Positions 27,291 to 35,534 of a stretch of 64,000 nt of DNA are shown here, one piece after another. Source of the stretch: Gaiellasilicea sp963791905. GTDB lineage: Bacteria > Actinomycetota > Thermoleophilia > Gaiellales > Gaiellaceae. The stretch's first letter is position 1. Each line of letters begins with the position of its first letter. The position numbers and the translations under genes were made by a program. Below the pieces are notes generated by a model. That model did not search any database. It saw nothing but the letters and a program-made list of their open reading frames with translations, and was not told where the DNA came from. The DNA lies in the NCBI GenBank assembly GCA_963791905.1, contig CAWBTX010000005.1:186001-250000 (forward strand), in the 5' to 3' direction.

Positions 27291-27445
27291 GGAATTGGAC
27301 GTCTACCCTCTGAACGCGCCGCCGAACCTGAGGGAACCGCCACGCGCAAGTCTGCGAAGCTCCTCTCGGTTGCGCGAACGTCCTCTCCGTTCAGACTGCC
27401 GTCGCCGTAGGAGGTGCCAGTCGACAGCCTGGGAGATACAGCCTG

Positions 27446-27461
27446 TTGTCAGAAGTGACAA
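27446..27461. promoter_or_regulatory. Perfect inverted repeat in the 27291-27604 gap
   Basis: TTGTCA-GAAG-TGACAA is a perfect 6+6 palindrome with a four-base centre, the geometry of CRP/FNR-type or similar dimeric regulator sites. It lies 156 bases upstream of the DUF2254 start, and past the 3' end of the 27605-27922 gene. The rest of this 313-base gap shows nothing further; no gene was recognised in it. Confidence 0.4.
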
Positions 27462-27604
27462 TTAGTGGCCAGTTGTAAGGAGTGCTACCGCCGGCGGCCC
27501 GAGTTCGCCGCATTCGGCTTGGCTTCGTCGATGAGAGGCCGCCAATTCCTCCGGTGCGATGTCTCGCGACCGGCGGCCGGACCTCGCTCCAACGGAAGCG
27601 GTGA

Positions 27605-27922
27605 CTATGCTCTTGGGTCGGTCGCTCGAGCGATGTTCGCGGGCAGGCCCGGATTCTTTTGGACGATCCAGTATTCGACGTGCTTGGAGACGACCTGTTC
27701 CGTCGTGTTCTCCTCGTGTCCCGGCCGGAGAACGAACATGGTCGAGTCCTTGCGGACCCGGGCGTACTCCTCTTGCGCGATCACGACGTGTTCGCGACAA
27801 GCCTTGGACCCACACTCGCAAAGGATGGTCATCCACACCCGCTCGAGCGGTCGGGACAACTCGTTGACGCTCCGGGTGATGCCCTCGTTCTCACCGATGC
27901 GACGCTTTCGCTCGTTCGACAT
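27605..27922 (-). CDS. Hypothetical protein with CxC...C cluster
   Basis: From ATG 27922 the product has 105 residues; a longer open frame upstream is arginine-rich and overlaps the divergent DUF2243 gene, so it is not used. A cluster ILCECGSKACREHVVI near residue 38 is followed by the EEYARVRKDSTMFVLRPGHE stretch and a VEYWIVQK strand. Similar short proteins with a CECG...C motif are common in Actinomycetota genomes and probably bind a metal. Function unknown. Confidence 0.75.
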   Translation of the reverse strand: MSNERKRRIGENEGITRSVNELSRPLERVWMTILCECGSKACREHVVIAQEEYARVRKDSTMFVLRPGHEENTTEQVVSKHVEYWIVQKNPGLPANIARATDPRA

Positions 27923-28010
27923 GGCCCGCTCATCACCGGCTCCGAGCCGATCGAAACCAAGAGGTCGACGCGTGCCGTTTGGCCCTCGGCGGCGGGGGCA
28001 CTCATCGGCG

Positions 28011-28529
28011 ATGAGAGCAAGAACGGCGGATCGCCGCCGCGACGCGTTGCGGCCCACGACTCGCCCACGTGCTCCCGGCATCCTGCTCGGGGTCGGCCTC
28101 GGCGGGTTCGTGGATGGCATCGTCCTGCACCAGATCCTTCAGTGGCACCACATGCTGAGCAGCGAGGGCAGCTATCCGAAGACGACGGTCGCCGGACTTG
28201 AGACCAACACGCTCTGGGATGGTCTCTTTCACGCCTCGACGTGGATCGCCGTCGCCATCGGTGTCTACGTGCTCTGGCGGCGCACAACTGGATGGCGCTG
28301 GGCGATCAGCGGACGCGCCCTTGCGGGATGGATGCTCGTCGGCTGGGGCCTCTTCAATCTCGTGGAAGGAGTCGTGGATCACCACGTGCTCGGGATCCAC
28401 CACGTCCGCGAGAACGGCAATCAGACCGGGTGGGACCTCGCGTTCCTTGCGTTCGGCGCTCTGCTCGTGATCGCCGGAGGGGCCCTCGCTCGGTCAGACG
28501 AGCGAGCCCGCATCGCCAATCTCTCCTAG
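28011..28529 (+). CDS. DUF2243 family membrane protein
   Basis: The product has 172 residues from ATG 28011; a longer frame to 27465 is rejected as non-coding. Four membrane helices carry the DUF2243 motifs: GLGGFVDGIVLHQILQWHHM, LWDGLFHASTWIAV, GWGLFNLVEGVVDHHVLGIHHV and DLAFLAFGALLVIAGG. The conserved histidines lie near the membrane surface and may bind metal. It converges with the LuxR-type regulator, overlapping by four bases. Confidence 0.92.
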   Translation: MRARTADRRRDALRPTTRPRAPGILLGVGLGGFVDGIVLHQILQWHHMLSSEGSYPKTTVAGLETNTLWDGLFHASTWIAVAIGVYVLWRRTTGWRWAISGRALAGWMLVGWGLFNLVEGVVDHHVLGIHHVRENGNQTGWDLAFLAFGALLVIAGGALARSDERARIANLS

Positions 28530-29713
28530 ACGCGGGGCGATCCGCCGAGACCTGGGTCGTTCGCCTCTAGAACGTCGACAGCCTCGCGCCGCGAGCTGAC
28601 GCCGAGTCGGCGACGAGCGTTCCTGACGTGTGTTCGCACTGTGTGCGGCGAGAGCACGAGCAGCTCAGCGATCTGAGCGGTTCCCAGACCTTCGCCATAA
28701 AGGCGAAGGATCGCGGCCTCGCGCGGTCGTAATCCCCTCGCCGGGTGCCCGGCCTCCTCTTCAGGTGTGATCAGCCGAGCCATCTGGAGGGAGCGGTTGT
28801 GGAGGAAGTCGGAGCTCCGCTCGACTGCCTCGAGGGCGTTGCCGAGTCTCGCTGCGGCCGCGTCGAGGAGCGCCAGATCACCATCGGACAGTCGCCGCTT
28901 GGTGCGCGCACCGATCGTCAGAGTGCCGATCCCGACGTCCCGGGCTGTGAGCCAACGGATTTCGACCGAGTGGAGCCCGAGCGATCCGAGCTGCGAGAGC
29001 CGACCGACTTCCATCATCGTCTCGGGTCGCTCAGCGGGGATCGGCTCGAGCGCGAGGCGCCTGATCTCAGCCGGGCGTAGGCCGCTGGCGGCGACGAGAT
29101 GGAGCTTGGCGTCTGAGTCGAGCAGTCGGATCGTCGCCACGTCGATCGGAAGCGCAGGGACGAGGGCATCGGTGACCTGCTGAAGCGAGAGGACGAGGTT
29201 GCCGCCGGGAACCGCCGCGATCGTCTGGCGCAGAGCCTGCTGGCGCGCGTCACGTTCGGCGAGTAGGCGTCGCGCGCGAACCTGATCGGTGAGGTCGACG
29301 GCGAGCGTGACCACGACGGGTCCCCAGCGGTCGGTGTGGACGCGGTGGAGGGTGGCGCTCCACCAGCATGCCTCTCGCTCGGGGGACTCGTGACGGAGCT
29401 CGGCCACGTGCTGCGGCGTGCCCGTGGCAGCCACTTCCTCGATGAGGGACTCGAGCTCCGGGCCGACGTGCGGTTCGTCGTCGTCCTTGGGCAACTCGAG
29501 CAGGCGGTCGGGCGGCCCGTCGCGATCGAAGCCGGGGAGCGGCGGGTTGGCGTGCAAGACCTCGAGCGTGCCGACGTCGTTGACGAGCAGCCCTACCGGT
29601 AGGTGCGTATGAAGCTCCGCCAGCAGGAGAAGGTCGGAGGCGCGGGCCGTACCGCTCGCCCGGCTACCGGTGCTGCTGCTCGACTTCTTGCGCCGGGGCG
29701 AACGGTTCGCCAA
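28526..29713 (-). CDS. LuxR-type transcriptional regulator with PAS- and GAF-like sensor domains
   Basis: The product has 395 residues. Residues 25-145 resemble a PAS domain followed by a PAC-type strand (GPVVVTLAVDLTD). Residues 160-305 look like a GAF domain, and residues 325-385 are a LuxR/FixJ helix-turn-helix (LRPREAAILRLYGEGLGTAQIAELL...HTVRTHVRN). The start lies 50 bases inside the end of the KaiC-like gene, so the two are probably co-transcribed with the MerR-type gene upstream. The ligand or signal is unknown. Confidence 0.88.
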   Translation of the reverse strand: MANRSPRRKKSSSSTGSRASGTARASDLLLLAELHTHLPVGLLVNDVGTLEVLHANPPLPGFDRDGPPDRLLELPKDDDEPHVGPELESLIEEVAATGTPQHVAELRHESPEREACWWSATLHRVHTDRWGPVVVTLAVDLTDQVRARRLLAERDARQQALRQTIAAVPGGNLVLSLQQVTDALVPALPIDVATIRLLDSDAKLHLVAASGLRPAEIRRLALEPIPAERPETMMEVGRLSQLGSLGLHSVEIRWLTARDVGIGTLTIGARTKRRLSDGDLALLDAAAARLGNALEAVERSSDFLHNRSLQMARLITPEEEAGHPARGLRPREAAILRLYGEGLGTAQIAELLVLSPHTVRTHVRNARRRLGVSSRREAVDVLEANDPGLGGSPRV

Positions 29714-31067
29714 GGAGAATCCCTTCCGAGGTGATTCTGAACTCGCGGATCTGCGGCTCGTGCCGGCTCGCGCGGGTCTTGAGGACGGTGAGGGCGCGCC
29801 GAACGGCCGCTGCCTCGCGGATGTATTGGAGCAAGACGACGTTGTCGGAGAGGTGTGAGACCCCGAACTCGGAGAGGCGGCTGACCTCGAACAGATCGGC
29901 CTGCTCCGAGGTCATGAACAGGCTCACCCCTTGGCGCGAGCAACGCTGGAGGAGCGAGTACATGTACTCGCGGAACCTGGCCTCGTCCGGCGCAGCGTGC
30001 TGGAGATCCGTGAGGCAGTCGATGAGAACGCGACGCGCGCCACTGCGCTCTACCGCCTCGAGCAGGTCGTAGACCCATTCGTCGATGTAGATGTCAACCG
30101 GCGAGCGGTACATCAGCTCGACGCCCTCCTCGTCGAGCGACCAACCGAACCCCGCGACGATCCGCGCGAGCTGGGTCGGGTGCTCCTGGAGCGTCGCCAG
30201 TACGCCGGGCTCGCCGTGGCGGATGCCGTTGAAGATGAAGTGCAGGCCCATCAGCGTCTTACCGCAGCCCGAGGGGCCGATGCAGAGCGTCGAGGCGCCC
30301 GGCCAGTAGCCGTCGGCGAGCATCTCGTCGAGGGCGGGGATCCCGGACGATCGTCGGGGGCCGTCGAGCTGGTAGCCGGTGACATCGATCGGATCGGCGA
30401 GCCGCGGGAAGACGTCGATCCCGTCAGAGGAGAGGCGGTAGCCGTGCCGGCCGGAAGCGAAGTCGCTTCCGCGGAGCTTCAGGACGCGAAGGGAGCGCGT
30501 CTCGCGCTCGGCTACTCGCGCCGAAGAGAGGCAGATGATCGCGTCGGCGACTGCGAACTCGGGCGCCACCCCGATCTCGTCTTCGCCGTACTCGCCGAGC
30601 CAGAACGACGAGGTGGGGAAGGCCGAGAGACGGCCGGCCAGGTCATGGAGGAAGCGGCGATATTCGGTCCCTTCGGCATATGCCGAGAGCGCCCGGAAGC
30701 TGTCGATGACCATCACCCCCGGGCGGCGCTCCTTGATCAGCTCACTCACCTGCTCGAGGACACCGGCGACGCCGCGCTCATTCAGCACCGTGCCGAGGTC
30801 CTCGTAGAAGACGGTGTGGCCGATCGCTTCCGGATCGAAGAAGCTGAGCGTCTGGCCGTAGTGGAGGACCTTGTCGAATGGCTCGGACACCGTGGTGAGG
30901 TAGAGGGCGGGCCGCTCGGGTGTGGCGTTCGTGAATACGAATTGCTGGGCGAGAATCGTCTTGCCGGTTCCCGGCAGGCCGATCAGCATGTTGATCGCGT
31001 TCGCGGGCAAGCCGCCGCGGAGAACCCCGTCGAGGCGCGGATGGCCGCTCGAAAGCCGCTTACTCAC
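29664..31067 (-). CDS. Two-domain KaiC-like RecA-superfamily ATPase
   Basis: From GTG 31067, which overlaps the MerR-type stop by four bases (GTGA), the product has 467 residues; the open frame continues upstream but that part is arginine-biased. Two tandem KaiC domains are present, with Walker A motifs GLPGTGKT at 30-37 and GPSGCGKT at 264-271. Each is followed by a Walker B-like strand (GVMVIDSFRAL and RRVLIDCLTDL). The length and double domain match KaiC-like signalling ATPases outside cyanobacteria. No kaiA or kaiB neighbour is seen. The link to a MerR-type regulator and a PAS/GAF regulator suggests a signalling role. Confidence 0.9.
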   Translation of the reverse strand: MSKRLSSGHPRLDGVLRGGLPANAINMLIGLPGTGKTILAQQFVFTNATPERPALYLTTVSEPFDKVLHYGQTLSFFDPEAIGHTVFYEDLGTVLNERGVAGVLEQVSELIKERRPGVMVIDSFRALSAYAEGTEYRRFLHDLAGRLSAFPTSSFWLGEYGEDEIGVAPEFAVADAIICLSSARVAERETRSLRVLKLRGSDFASGRHGYRLSSDGIDVFPRLADPIDVTGYQLDGPRRSSGIPALDEMLADGYWPGASTLCIGPSGCGKTLMGLHFIFNGIRHGEPGVLATLQEHPTQLARIVAGFGWSLDEEGVELMYRSPVDIYIDEWVYDLLEAVERSGARRVLIDCLTDLQHAAPDEARFREYMYSLLQRCSRQGVSLFMTSEQADLFEVSRLSEFGVSHLSDNVVLLQYIREAAAVRRALTVLKTRASRHEPQIREFRITSEGILLGEPFAPAQEVEQQHR

Positions 31068-31726
31068 CGTAGCGTCGCCCCTTGCAGGAAGGCGCTCTTT
31101 CCGAGTAGGTCCTTCACGGTCGAGACGAGCCGGAGCGGGTCCAGCGGTTTTTGGAGAAAGGCGTCGGCCCCGGCCGCGAACGCCTGGTCGCGCGCGTCGA
31201 GCGTCGAGATCGCCAGGCAGGCGGCGACTCCGGCTTCCTTCAGACGTCTGCACAACTCGGCGCCGGTTCCCCCGGAGATGAGCAGTTCGATCACCGCGAG
31301 CTGCGGCAAGCGTTGCTCGAACACGCGTGCGGCGTCGTCGGCACCGAAGGCGAGAACGACTTCGTAGCCCTCCGTCTGGAGGAAGAACTCCGCGAACTCC
31401 GCGGCGTACGGATCACGCTCGGCAAGCAGGATCAGCAGGTGCGGCGCCAGCTCTCCCTCATCACGGGAGCGGAGCTTGCCTCCGCGCTCGAGCTCCTCGC
31501 CGAGCAGGCGGTGCGCTTCGGCCGGCTGCAGCCCCCCGTCGAGCCGGTCCTTGATGAAGCGCAGGTGCTCCACCTGGGCCCGCGTGTAGAGCCGGTGGCC
31601 GCCGCCGCTCCGCTCGGGCCGCACCAGCCCATAGCGATCCTCCCAGTTGCGGACGGTCGCGGCCGGGATGCCGAGCATCCGCTCCACCGCGCCGATGCTG
31701 TAGATGGGAAGATCGCTCTGCGGCAA
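31064..31726 (-). CDS. MerR-type DNA-binding domain fused to a receiver-like domain
   Basis: The product has 220 residues from a TTG start at 31726. Residues 7-75 are a MerR winged helix (YSIGAVERMLGIPAATVRNWEDRYGL, then GGGHRLYTRAQVEHL). Residues 96-215 have the response-regulator receiver fold (LILLAERD, then VIELLISG, AISTLD and LQKPLDP). The phosphoacceptor aspartate is replaced by glutamate at about 147, while the threonine/serine and lysine positions are kept, so it may be a permanently active or ligand-gated pseudo-receiver. It is coupled to the KaiC-like ATPase and divergent from the STAS gene, with an ATAC repeat array between them. Confidence 0.88.
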   Translation of the reverse strand: MPQSDLPIYSIGAVERMLGIPAATVRNWEDRYGLVRPERSGGGHRLYTRAQVEHLRFIKDRLDGGLQPAEAHRLLGEELERGGKLRSRDEGELAPHLLILLAERDPYAAEFAEFFLQTEGYEVVLAFGADDAARVFEQRLPQLAVIELLISGGTGAELCRRLKEAGVAACLAISTLDARDQAFAAGADAFLQKPLDPLRLVSTVKDLLGKSAFLQGATLR

Positions 31727-31761
31727 GACACGGGCAGGTTACCTCGTCACTGTTCTTGTGT

Positions 31762-31840
31762 AGATACTTGAACGGGCCGCTAACGATCGCAGATACCTCA
31801 TCAGATACCCCACCACGTGTGAATACTTCGTCAATACCTG
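31762..31840. repeat. Array of five RRATACYYS repeats between the MerR-type and STAS genes
   Basis: Copies with the ATAC core at 31764, 31793, 31805, 31823 and 31834 read AGATACTTG, AGATACCTC, AGATACCCC, GAATACTTC and CAATACCTG. Two pairs are spaced 12 and 11 bases, about one helical turn; the other gaps are 29 and 18. All are in the same orientation. They fill the divergent intergenic region and probably form an operator for the MerR-type regulator controlling both directions. Confidence 0.6.
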
Positions 31841-31857
31841 GGTACATCGATCACATC

Positions 31858-32331
31858 ATGACGAGTGTGTGTAGCGAGAGAAAGCAGGCCGGGGCCGTGA
31901 CGACGGACGGCGGGTCGCTCGGCGGAGGTCAGACGGCGATGCCGCCGGTCGGCGGCGCCGGGCAAGTCCCGGACTTCACGCTCGCGCTCAATCGGCGCGG
32001 CGGAACAGCGGTTCTCACCCTCACGGGCGAGCTCGATCTCTATCACGCGCCCGCGATCGAAGACGCGCTGGCGGAGGCGGCCGGACGCGAGCCGGACGCC
32101 CGGAGCGAGGGAGCACGCCGCCTTACCGTCGACCTCCGCTCGGTGACGTTCATCGACTCGACGATGCTTGGGCTGCTACTCGCCGCGAGCCGGCGGCAAA
32201 AGGCGCGAGGAGCCGAGCTAAACGTCCTGGTCGGTCCGCAGACGCCGATGACCGCGTTCGAGGTGACAGGCGTCGACCGCCTCCTCGCTATCAGGCGGGA
32301 CGACGACGGCACAAACGCTCGACGGGCGTAG
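31858..32331 (+). CDS. STAS-domain protein (anti-sigma-factor antagonist type)
   Basis: From ATG 31858 the product has 157 residues; a GTG near 31898 and ATG 31939 are alternative starts because the first 35 residues are low-complexity. The STAS domain occupies about 42-150: AVLTLTGELDLYHAP, then TVDLRSVTFIDSTMLGLLLAA with the serine that is phosphorylated in SpoIIAA/RsbV-type proteins. Such proteins bind anti-sigma factors to release a sigma factor. No anti-sigma kinase gene lies nearby. It is divergent from the MerR-type gene. Confidence 0.85.
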   Translation: MTSVCSERKQAGAVTTDGGSLGGGQTAMPPVGGAGQVPDFTLALNRRGGTAVLTLTGELDLYHAPAIEDALAEAAGREPDARSEGARRLTVDLRSVTFIDSTMLGLLLAASRRQKARGAELNVLVGPQTPMTAFEVTGVDRLLAIRRDDDGTNARRA

Positions 32332-32451
32332 ACACGACAGGACGATGCCGCCGTTCGTTTCTCGCGGCTTTCGAATCTCATCCACACGGCGACCGAGCTG
32401 CAACGGACAACAGCGGTCACGGTGTAACTCACAACAGAAGAGGGAGGGGTC

Positions 32452-33063
32452 ATGGCGAAAGCCAAGGAAGAGGCGGGGCAGCAGGAGGGACTCGCTGGTC
32501 AAGCCTCGGCGCGCGTGCAGGACGCCAGTTCTGCCGCGCAGGAGAAAGCATCGGAGTTGCGCGAGGAGGGTTCGGCACGGCTTCGCGATCAATTCGACCA
32601 GCGCTCCAGCCAGGCAGGCCGCCAGATGCGCTCGCTGGCTGAGGCGCTTCGGCGTGGCGGCGACGAGCTTGGCAGCGAGGGCAACGGCGGCATGCCCCAG
32701 CTGACGGGGAAGGCGGCCGACCGGATCGAGCAGCTGGGCGGTTATCTGGAGCAGAAGCGTGGCGACGAGCTGATGCGGGACATCGAGACGTTTGCGCGGC
32801 GACGGCCGTGGATGCTCGCGGGCGTCGGCATGTTGGCGGGCATGGCGGGGGCGCGCTTCATGAAGGCGTCGTCGGAGGAGCGCTACGGCGACTACCGTCG
32901 GATGAGCCCGCAGTGGTCGAGTGGGGCGCAGGTGTTGGCCTCGCCCCCTACTGGAGCGTACGGGCAGGCGGAGCTGCAGAGCCGTGGCGGAGAGCTCAGG
33001 CACGAGTCGGGCGCGCTCGGCGAGGACGAACTCGCACGCGACCCGCACGCCGGCGCGAGGTAG
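32452..33063 (+). CDS. Amphipathic-helix stress-type protein with one hydrophobic segment
   Basis: The product has 203 residues. Residues 1-110 are alanine/glutamine/glutamate-rich and almost wholly helical (many QxxxA and ExA repeats), followed by ARRRPWMLAGVGMLAGMAGARFMKA at about 115-140, which is a glycine-zipper-like membrane segment. The C-terminus is polar and disordered. The layout is like DUF883/ElaB-type or apolipoprotein-like envelope proteins. It leads a co-directional run with the holin-X-like and DUF3618 proteins; a GGAGGG ribosome site precedes it. Confidence 0.8.
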   Translation: MAKAKEEAGQQEGLAGQASARVQDASSAAQEKASELREEGSARLRDQFDQRSSQAGRQMRSLAEALRRGGDELGSEGNGGMPQLTGKAADRIEQLGGYLEQKRGDELMRDIETFARRRPWMLAGVGMLAGMAGARFMKASSEERYGDYRRMSPQWSSGAQVLASPPTGAYGQAELQSRGGELRHESGALGEDELARDPHAGAR

Positions 33064-33069
33064 GCGGCG

Positions 33070-33498
33070 ATGGCGACACCGAACGAAACGCAGAACGAGG
33101 GGCTGCGTGACCGGCCGATTGGTGAGGTCGCGAAGGAACTGACCAGCGACCTTTCGCTGCTCGTTCGCCAGGAGATCGAGCTGGCGAAAGCGGAAATGGC
33201 AGAGAAAGGACGGACGGCGGCGCCGGGGCTCGGCATGTTCGGCGGCGCCGGCATCGTCGCGCTGTGCGCCGCGGGTGCTTTGACGGCGTTCCTGGTGCTG
33301 GTCTTGTCGCTCTTCCTGCCCGAGTGGGCGGCAGCGCTGACTGTCGGCGCCGCGCTGGCTGCGGTCGCATACGTGCTTGTCAGGCAAGGCAAAGAGCGGG
33401 TCGCTGCTGTCGGCAACCCGCTTCCCGAACAGACCATCGAGACGGTGAAGGAGGACGTGGAATGGGCCAAGACACGAGCGACATCCGCGAGGAAATAG
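33070..33498 (+). CDS. Actinobacterial holin-X-like (phage holin superfamily III) membrane protein
   Basis: The product has 142 residues. The soluble N-terminus contains the typical IGEVAKELTSDLSLLVRQEIELAKAEM stretch, followed by two membrane helices (about 55-80 and 85-105). This is the Act_holin/DUF1469-like pattern, often annotated as phage holin but chromosomal in soil Actinomycetota and next to DUF3618 genes, as here. No phage genes surround it, so a lysis role is unlikely. Confidence 0.9.
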   Translation: MATPNETQNEGLRDRPIGEVAKELTSDLSLLVRQEIELAKAEMAEKGRTAAPGLGMFGGAGIVALCAAGALTAFLVLVLSLFLPEWAAALTVGAALAAVAYVLVRQGKERVAAVGNPLPEQTIETVKEDVEWAKTRATSARK

Positions 33499-33992
33499 AG
33501 CGGACGCGGAAGCGGGTCGGCGACGAGGTTGACGCACTCAGCTACAAGACCGACGTCGGTGCGCGCGTCGGCGACTACGTGGACGACAAGAAGGAAGCGG
33601 TGAAGTCGAAGTTCACGGGAGCCAAGGACACGGTCGGTGGTGTCGTGCCGGACCGGCGGGCGATCAAGCGTGGCGCAACCCACGTGCGGGACACCGCCCA
33701 GAGCAACCCACTCGGGCTCGTGGTCGGCGGACTCGCCGTCGGTTTCCTCGTCGGGACGCTGCTACCGCAGACACGGGTCGAGAACGAGCAGATGGGCGAG
33801 GCGTCCGACCGCCTGATCGCTGCCGCCAAGGACACGGCCGGTGACGCCGTCGACCGGGGCAAGCAAGTCGCCCAGGAGGCGGTGGGGGCGGCCGTCGACA
33901 CCGCCAAGGAGTCGGGCCGTGAGCAAGGGCAGGAGCTGACATCGGCCATGCAGGAGCGCACACAAGAGCAATCGCCAACGAGCGCCGCGTAA
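33462..33992 (+). CDS. DUF3618-containing membrane-associated protein
   Basis: From ATG 33462, after GAAGGAGG inside the upstream gene (37-base overlap), the product has 176 residues. The N-terminal DUF3618 motif reads TSDIREEIERTRKRVGDEVDALSYKTD. A membrane segment (LGLVVGGLAVGFLVGTLLP) lies near residue 80-100, and the C-terminus is an alanine/glutamate/lysine helix of LEA-like composition. It probably works with the holin-X-like protein in envelope stability; function is not established. Confidence 0.9.
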   Translation: MGQDTSDIREEIERTRKRVGDEVDALSYKTDVGARVGDYVDDKKEAVKSKFTGAKDTVGGVVPDRRAIKRGATHVRDTAQSNPLGLVVGGLAVGFLVGTLLPQTRVENEQMGEASDRLIAAAKDTAGDAVDRGKQVAQEAVGAAVDTAKESGREQGQELTSAMQERTQEQSPTSAA

Positions 33993-34022
33993 AGCCGGCG
34001 ACCTGAATGAGGGGGACTACGA

Positions 34023-34310
34023 ATGGCAGCAGTGGAAACAGCTGACCGGAGCGGCAGGAGTGCACTGTCCAGCGTGACGCGTCGAACGTCCGACGAGACG
34101 AAGCATTCGCTCAAGACGACCGAGTTCTGGGCGATGGCCGGCGTCATCCTGGCGATTTTGATCGCCTCGGCGGTCTCCGACTCGCTCGGCGACGTTCGCG
34201 CCTGGACGCTGATCGCTGCAGTCGCGATCGGCTACATGATCAGTCGCGGACTGGCGAAGTCGGGCACGAAGTACGCCGGTGAAGTGCCGGTCAACCAGAG
34301 CAACCGCTAG
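34023..34310 (+). CDS. Small two-helix membrane protein
   Basis: The product has 95 residues. A polar N-terminus of 33 residues is followed by two helices (about 36-54 and 60-78). A ribosome site GAGGGGG lies a few bases upstream. It belongs to the same co-directional run as the preceding proteins and is followed by a hairpin. No family recognised. Confidence 0.78.
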   Translation: MAAVETADRSGRSALSSVTRRTSDETKHSLKTTEFWAMAGVILAILIASAVSDSLGDVRAWTLIAAVAIGYMISRGLAKSGTKYAGEVPVNQSNR

Positions 34311-34326
34311 GCCGGGGTGCTCAGTC

Positions 34327-34358
34327 GGTGCCGGGGGCGTGTACCCGCCCCGGGCACC
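34327..34358 (+). terminator. Hairpin between the small membrane protein and the SRPBCC gene
   Basis: A 13-position stem (GGTGCCGGGGGCG against CGCCCCGGGCACC) with one central mismatch and a six-base loop starts 17 bases after the stop. No T-run. It may end the 32.4-34.3 kb transcript. Confidence 0.5.
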
Positions 34359-34393
34359 CGACGTCGATTACAACGAAGCCGTGAGGAGGGTCC

Positions 34394-34864
34394 ATGCCGA
34401 AAGTCGAAGACTCGATTGATGTTCAGGTTCCCGTCCGGCAGGTGTACAACCAGTGGACGCAGTTCGAGGAGTTCCCGAGTTTCATGGAGGGAATTCAGTC
34501 AGTCCAGCAACTCGACGACACGCATGTCCAGTGGGTCGCAGAGATCCGCGGCGAGCGCCGTCAGTGGACGACGGAGATCACGGAGCAACGCCCGGACGAG
34601 AGGATCGCCTGGAAGACGATCGACGGCGAGGTGAAGAACGACGGCGTCGTCACGTTCGAGCAGGTCGGCGATGGTCAGACGCGCGTCAACCTCCAGATGG
34701 ACGTCGAGGGGCAGTCGATCGGGGAGAACATCGCAGCCGATCTGCTCGGGATCGTCAAGAGTCAGGTGCACGCTGATCTTCAGCGGTTCAAGCAGCTGAT
34801 CGAGAACCGCAGTCAGGAAACCGGTGCCTGGCGTGGCAAGGTCGAAGACGGCAAGACCAAGTAG
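34394..34864 (+). CDS. SRPBCC-family (polyketide cyclase/START-like) protein
   Basis: The product has 156 residues. It opens with the family pattern VEDSIDVQVPVRQVYNQWTQFEEFPSFMEGI, then alternates strands through WTTEITEQRPDERIAWKT to a long C-terminal helix (SQVHADLQRFKQLIENR). This is a helix-grip ligand-binding fold often found in stress and membrane-protein clusters of Actinomycetota. The ligand is unknown. GAGGAGGG precedes the ATG. Confidence 0.9.
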   Translation: MPKVEDSIDVQVPVRQVYNQWTQFEEFPSFMEGIQSVQQLDDTHVQWVAEIRGERRQWTTEITEQRPDERIAWKTIDGEVKNDGVVTFEQVGDGQTRVNLQMDVEGQSIGENIAADLLGIVKSQVHADLQRFKQLIENRSQETGAWRGKVEDGKTK

Positions 34865-34944
34865 AGCAAGTCCAGCCCTCACGCATTCGAGACCGCGGAG
34901 GGGTACGGACTAGGCGGACGGCACCGACGACACAAGGAGTATCG

Positions 34945-35457
34945 ATGACCACGGAAATGAGCAATTCACGCCAACTGTTCCTCCACGAGCTCGGCGACGT
35001 GCTCTACGCCGAGCAGACGCTCGTGAAGACGCTGCCGAACCTGGCGGAGGAGGCGGCGGACGAGGAGCTGACGATCGGCTTCGAGGAGCACCTCGAGGAG
35101 ACTCGACAGCACGTGAAGAACATCGAGCAGGCCTTCGAGCAGCTCGGCGAGAAGCCGAGCGCCGAGAAGTGCCCGGGTATCGACGGGATCAAGAAGGAGC
35201 ACGACGACTTCGTTGCCAAGGAGTCGCCCTCGCAGGACGTGCTCGACTCGTTCCTGACAGGTGCCGGCGCCCGCACCGAGCATTACGAGATCGCCGCCTA
35301 CGAAGGCCTGGTCACGATGGCCGACGCGATGGGTGAGACCGAGGTTGTGCAGCTGCTGACCGAGAACCTCGAGCAAGAGAAGGCCGCCCTCGAGAAGCTG
35401 CAGACGATCGGGAAGCGGCTGGCAAAGGAAGGCGCCAAGCAGCAGGTCCGCGCTTGA
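34945..35457 (+). CDS. DUF892/YciF-like ferritin-fold protein
   Basis: The product has 170 residues, nearly all helical. The family motif LFLHELGDVLYAEQTLVKTLP opens it, and the acidic/histidine pairs of the di-iron-like four-helix bundle appear as EEHLEETRQHVKNIEQAF and ARTEHYEIAAYEGL. YciF-type proteins are induced by osmotic and oxidative stress. Adjacent to a manganese catalase it fits a stress role. Confidence 0.93.
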   Translation: MTTEMSNSRQLFLHELGDVLYAEQTLVKTLPNLAEEAADEELTIGFEEHLEETRQHVKNIEQAFEQLGEKPSAEKCPGIDGIKKEHDDFVAKESPSQDVLDSFLTGAGARTEHYEIAAYEGLVTMADAMGETEVVQLLTENLEQEKAALEKLQTIGKRLAKEGAKQQVRA

Positions 35458-35534
35458 TCCTGCGCTGTCCGGTCGGCGGCGGGGCCGCTTCAGCGGCTCT
35501 GTCGCCGACTCCTACTCTCGAGAAGGGGCGGTTC

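Noticed and set aside
33070..33498. Holin-like gene as a sign of a prophage
   Set aside because: The family is chromosomal in Actinomycetota and no phage structural, lysis or integrase genes are near.
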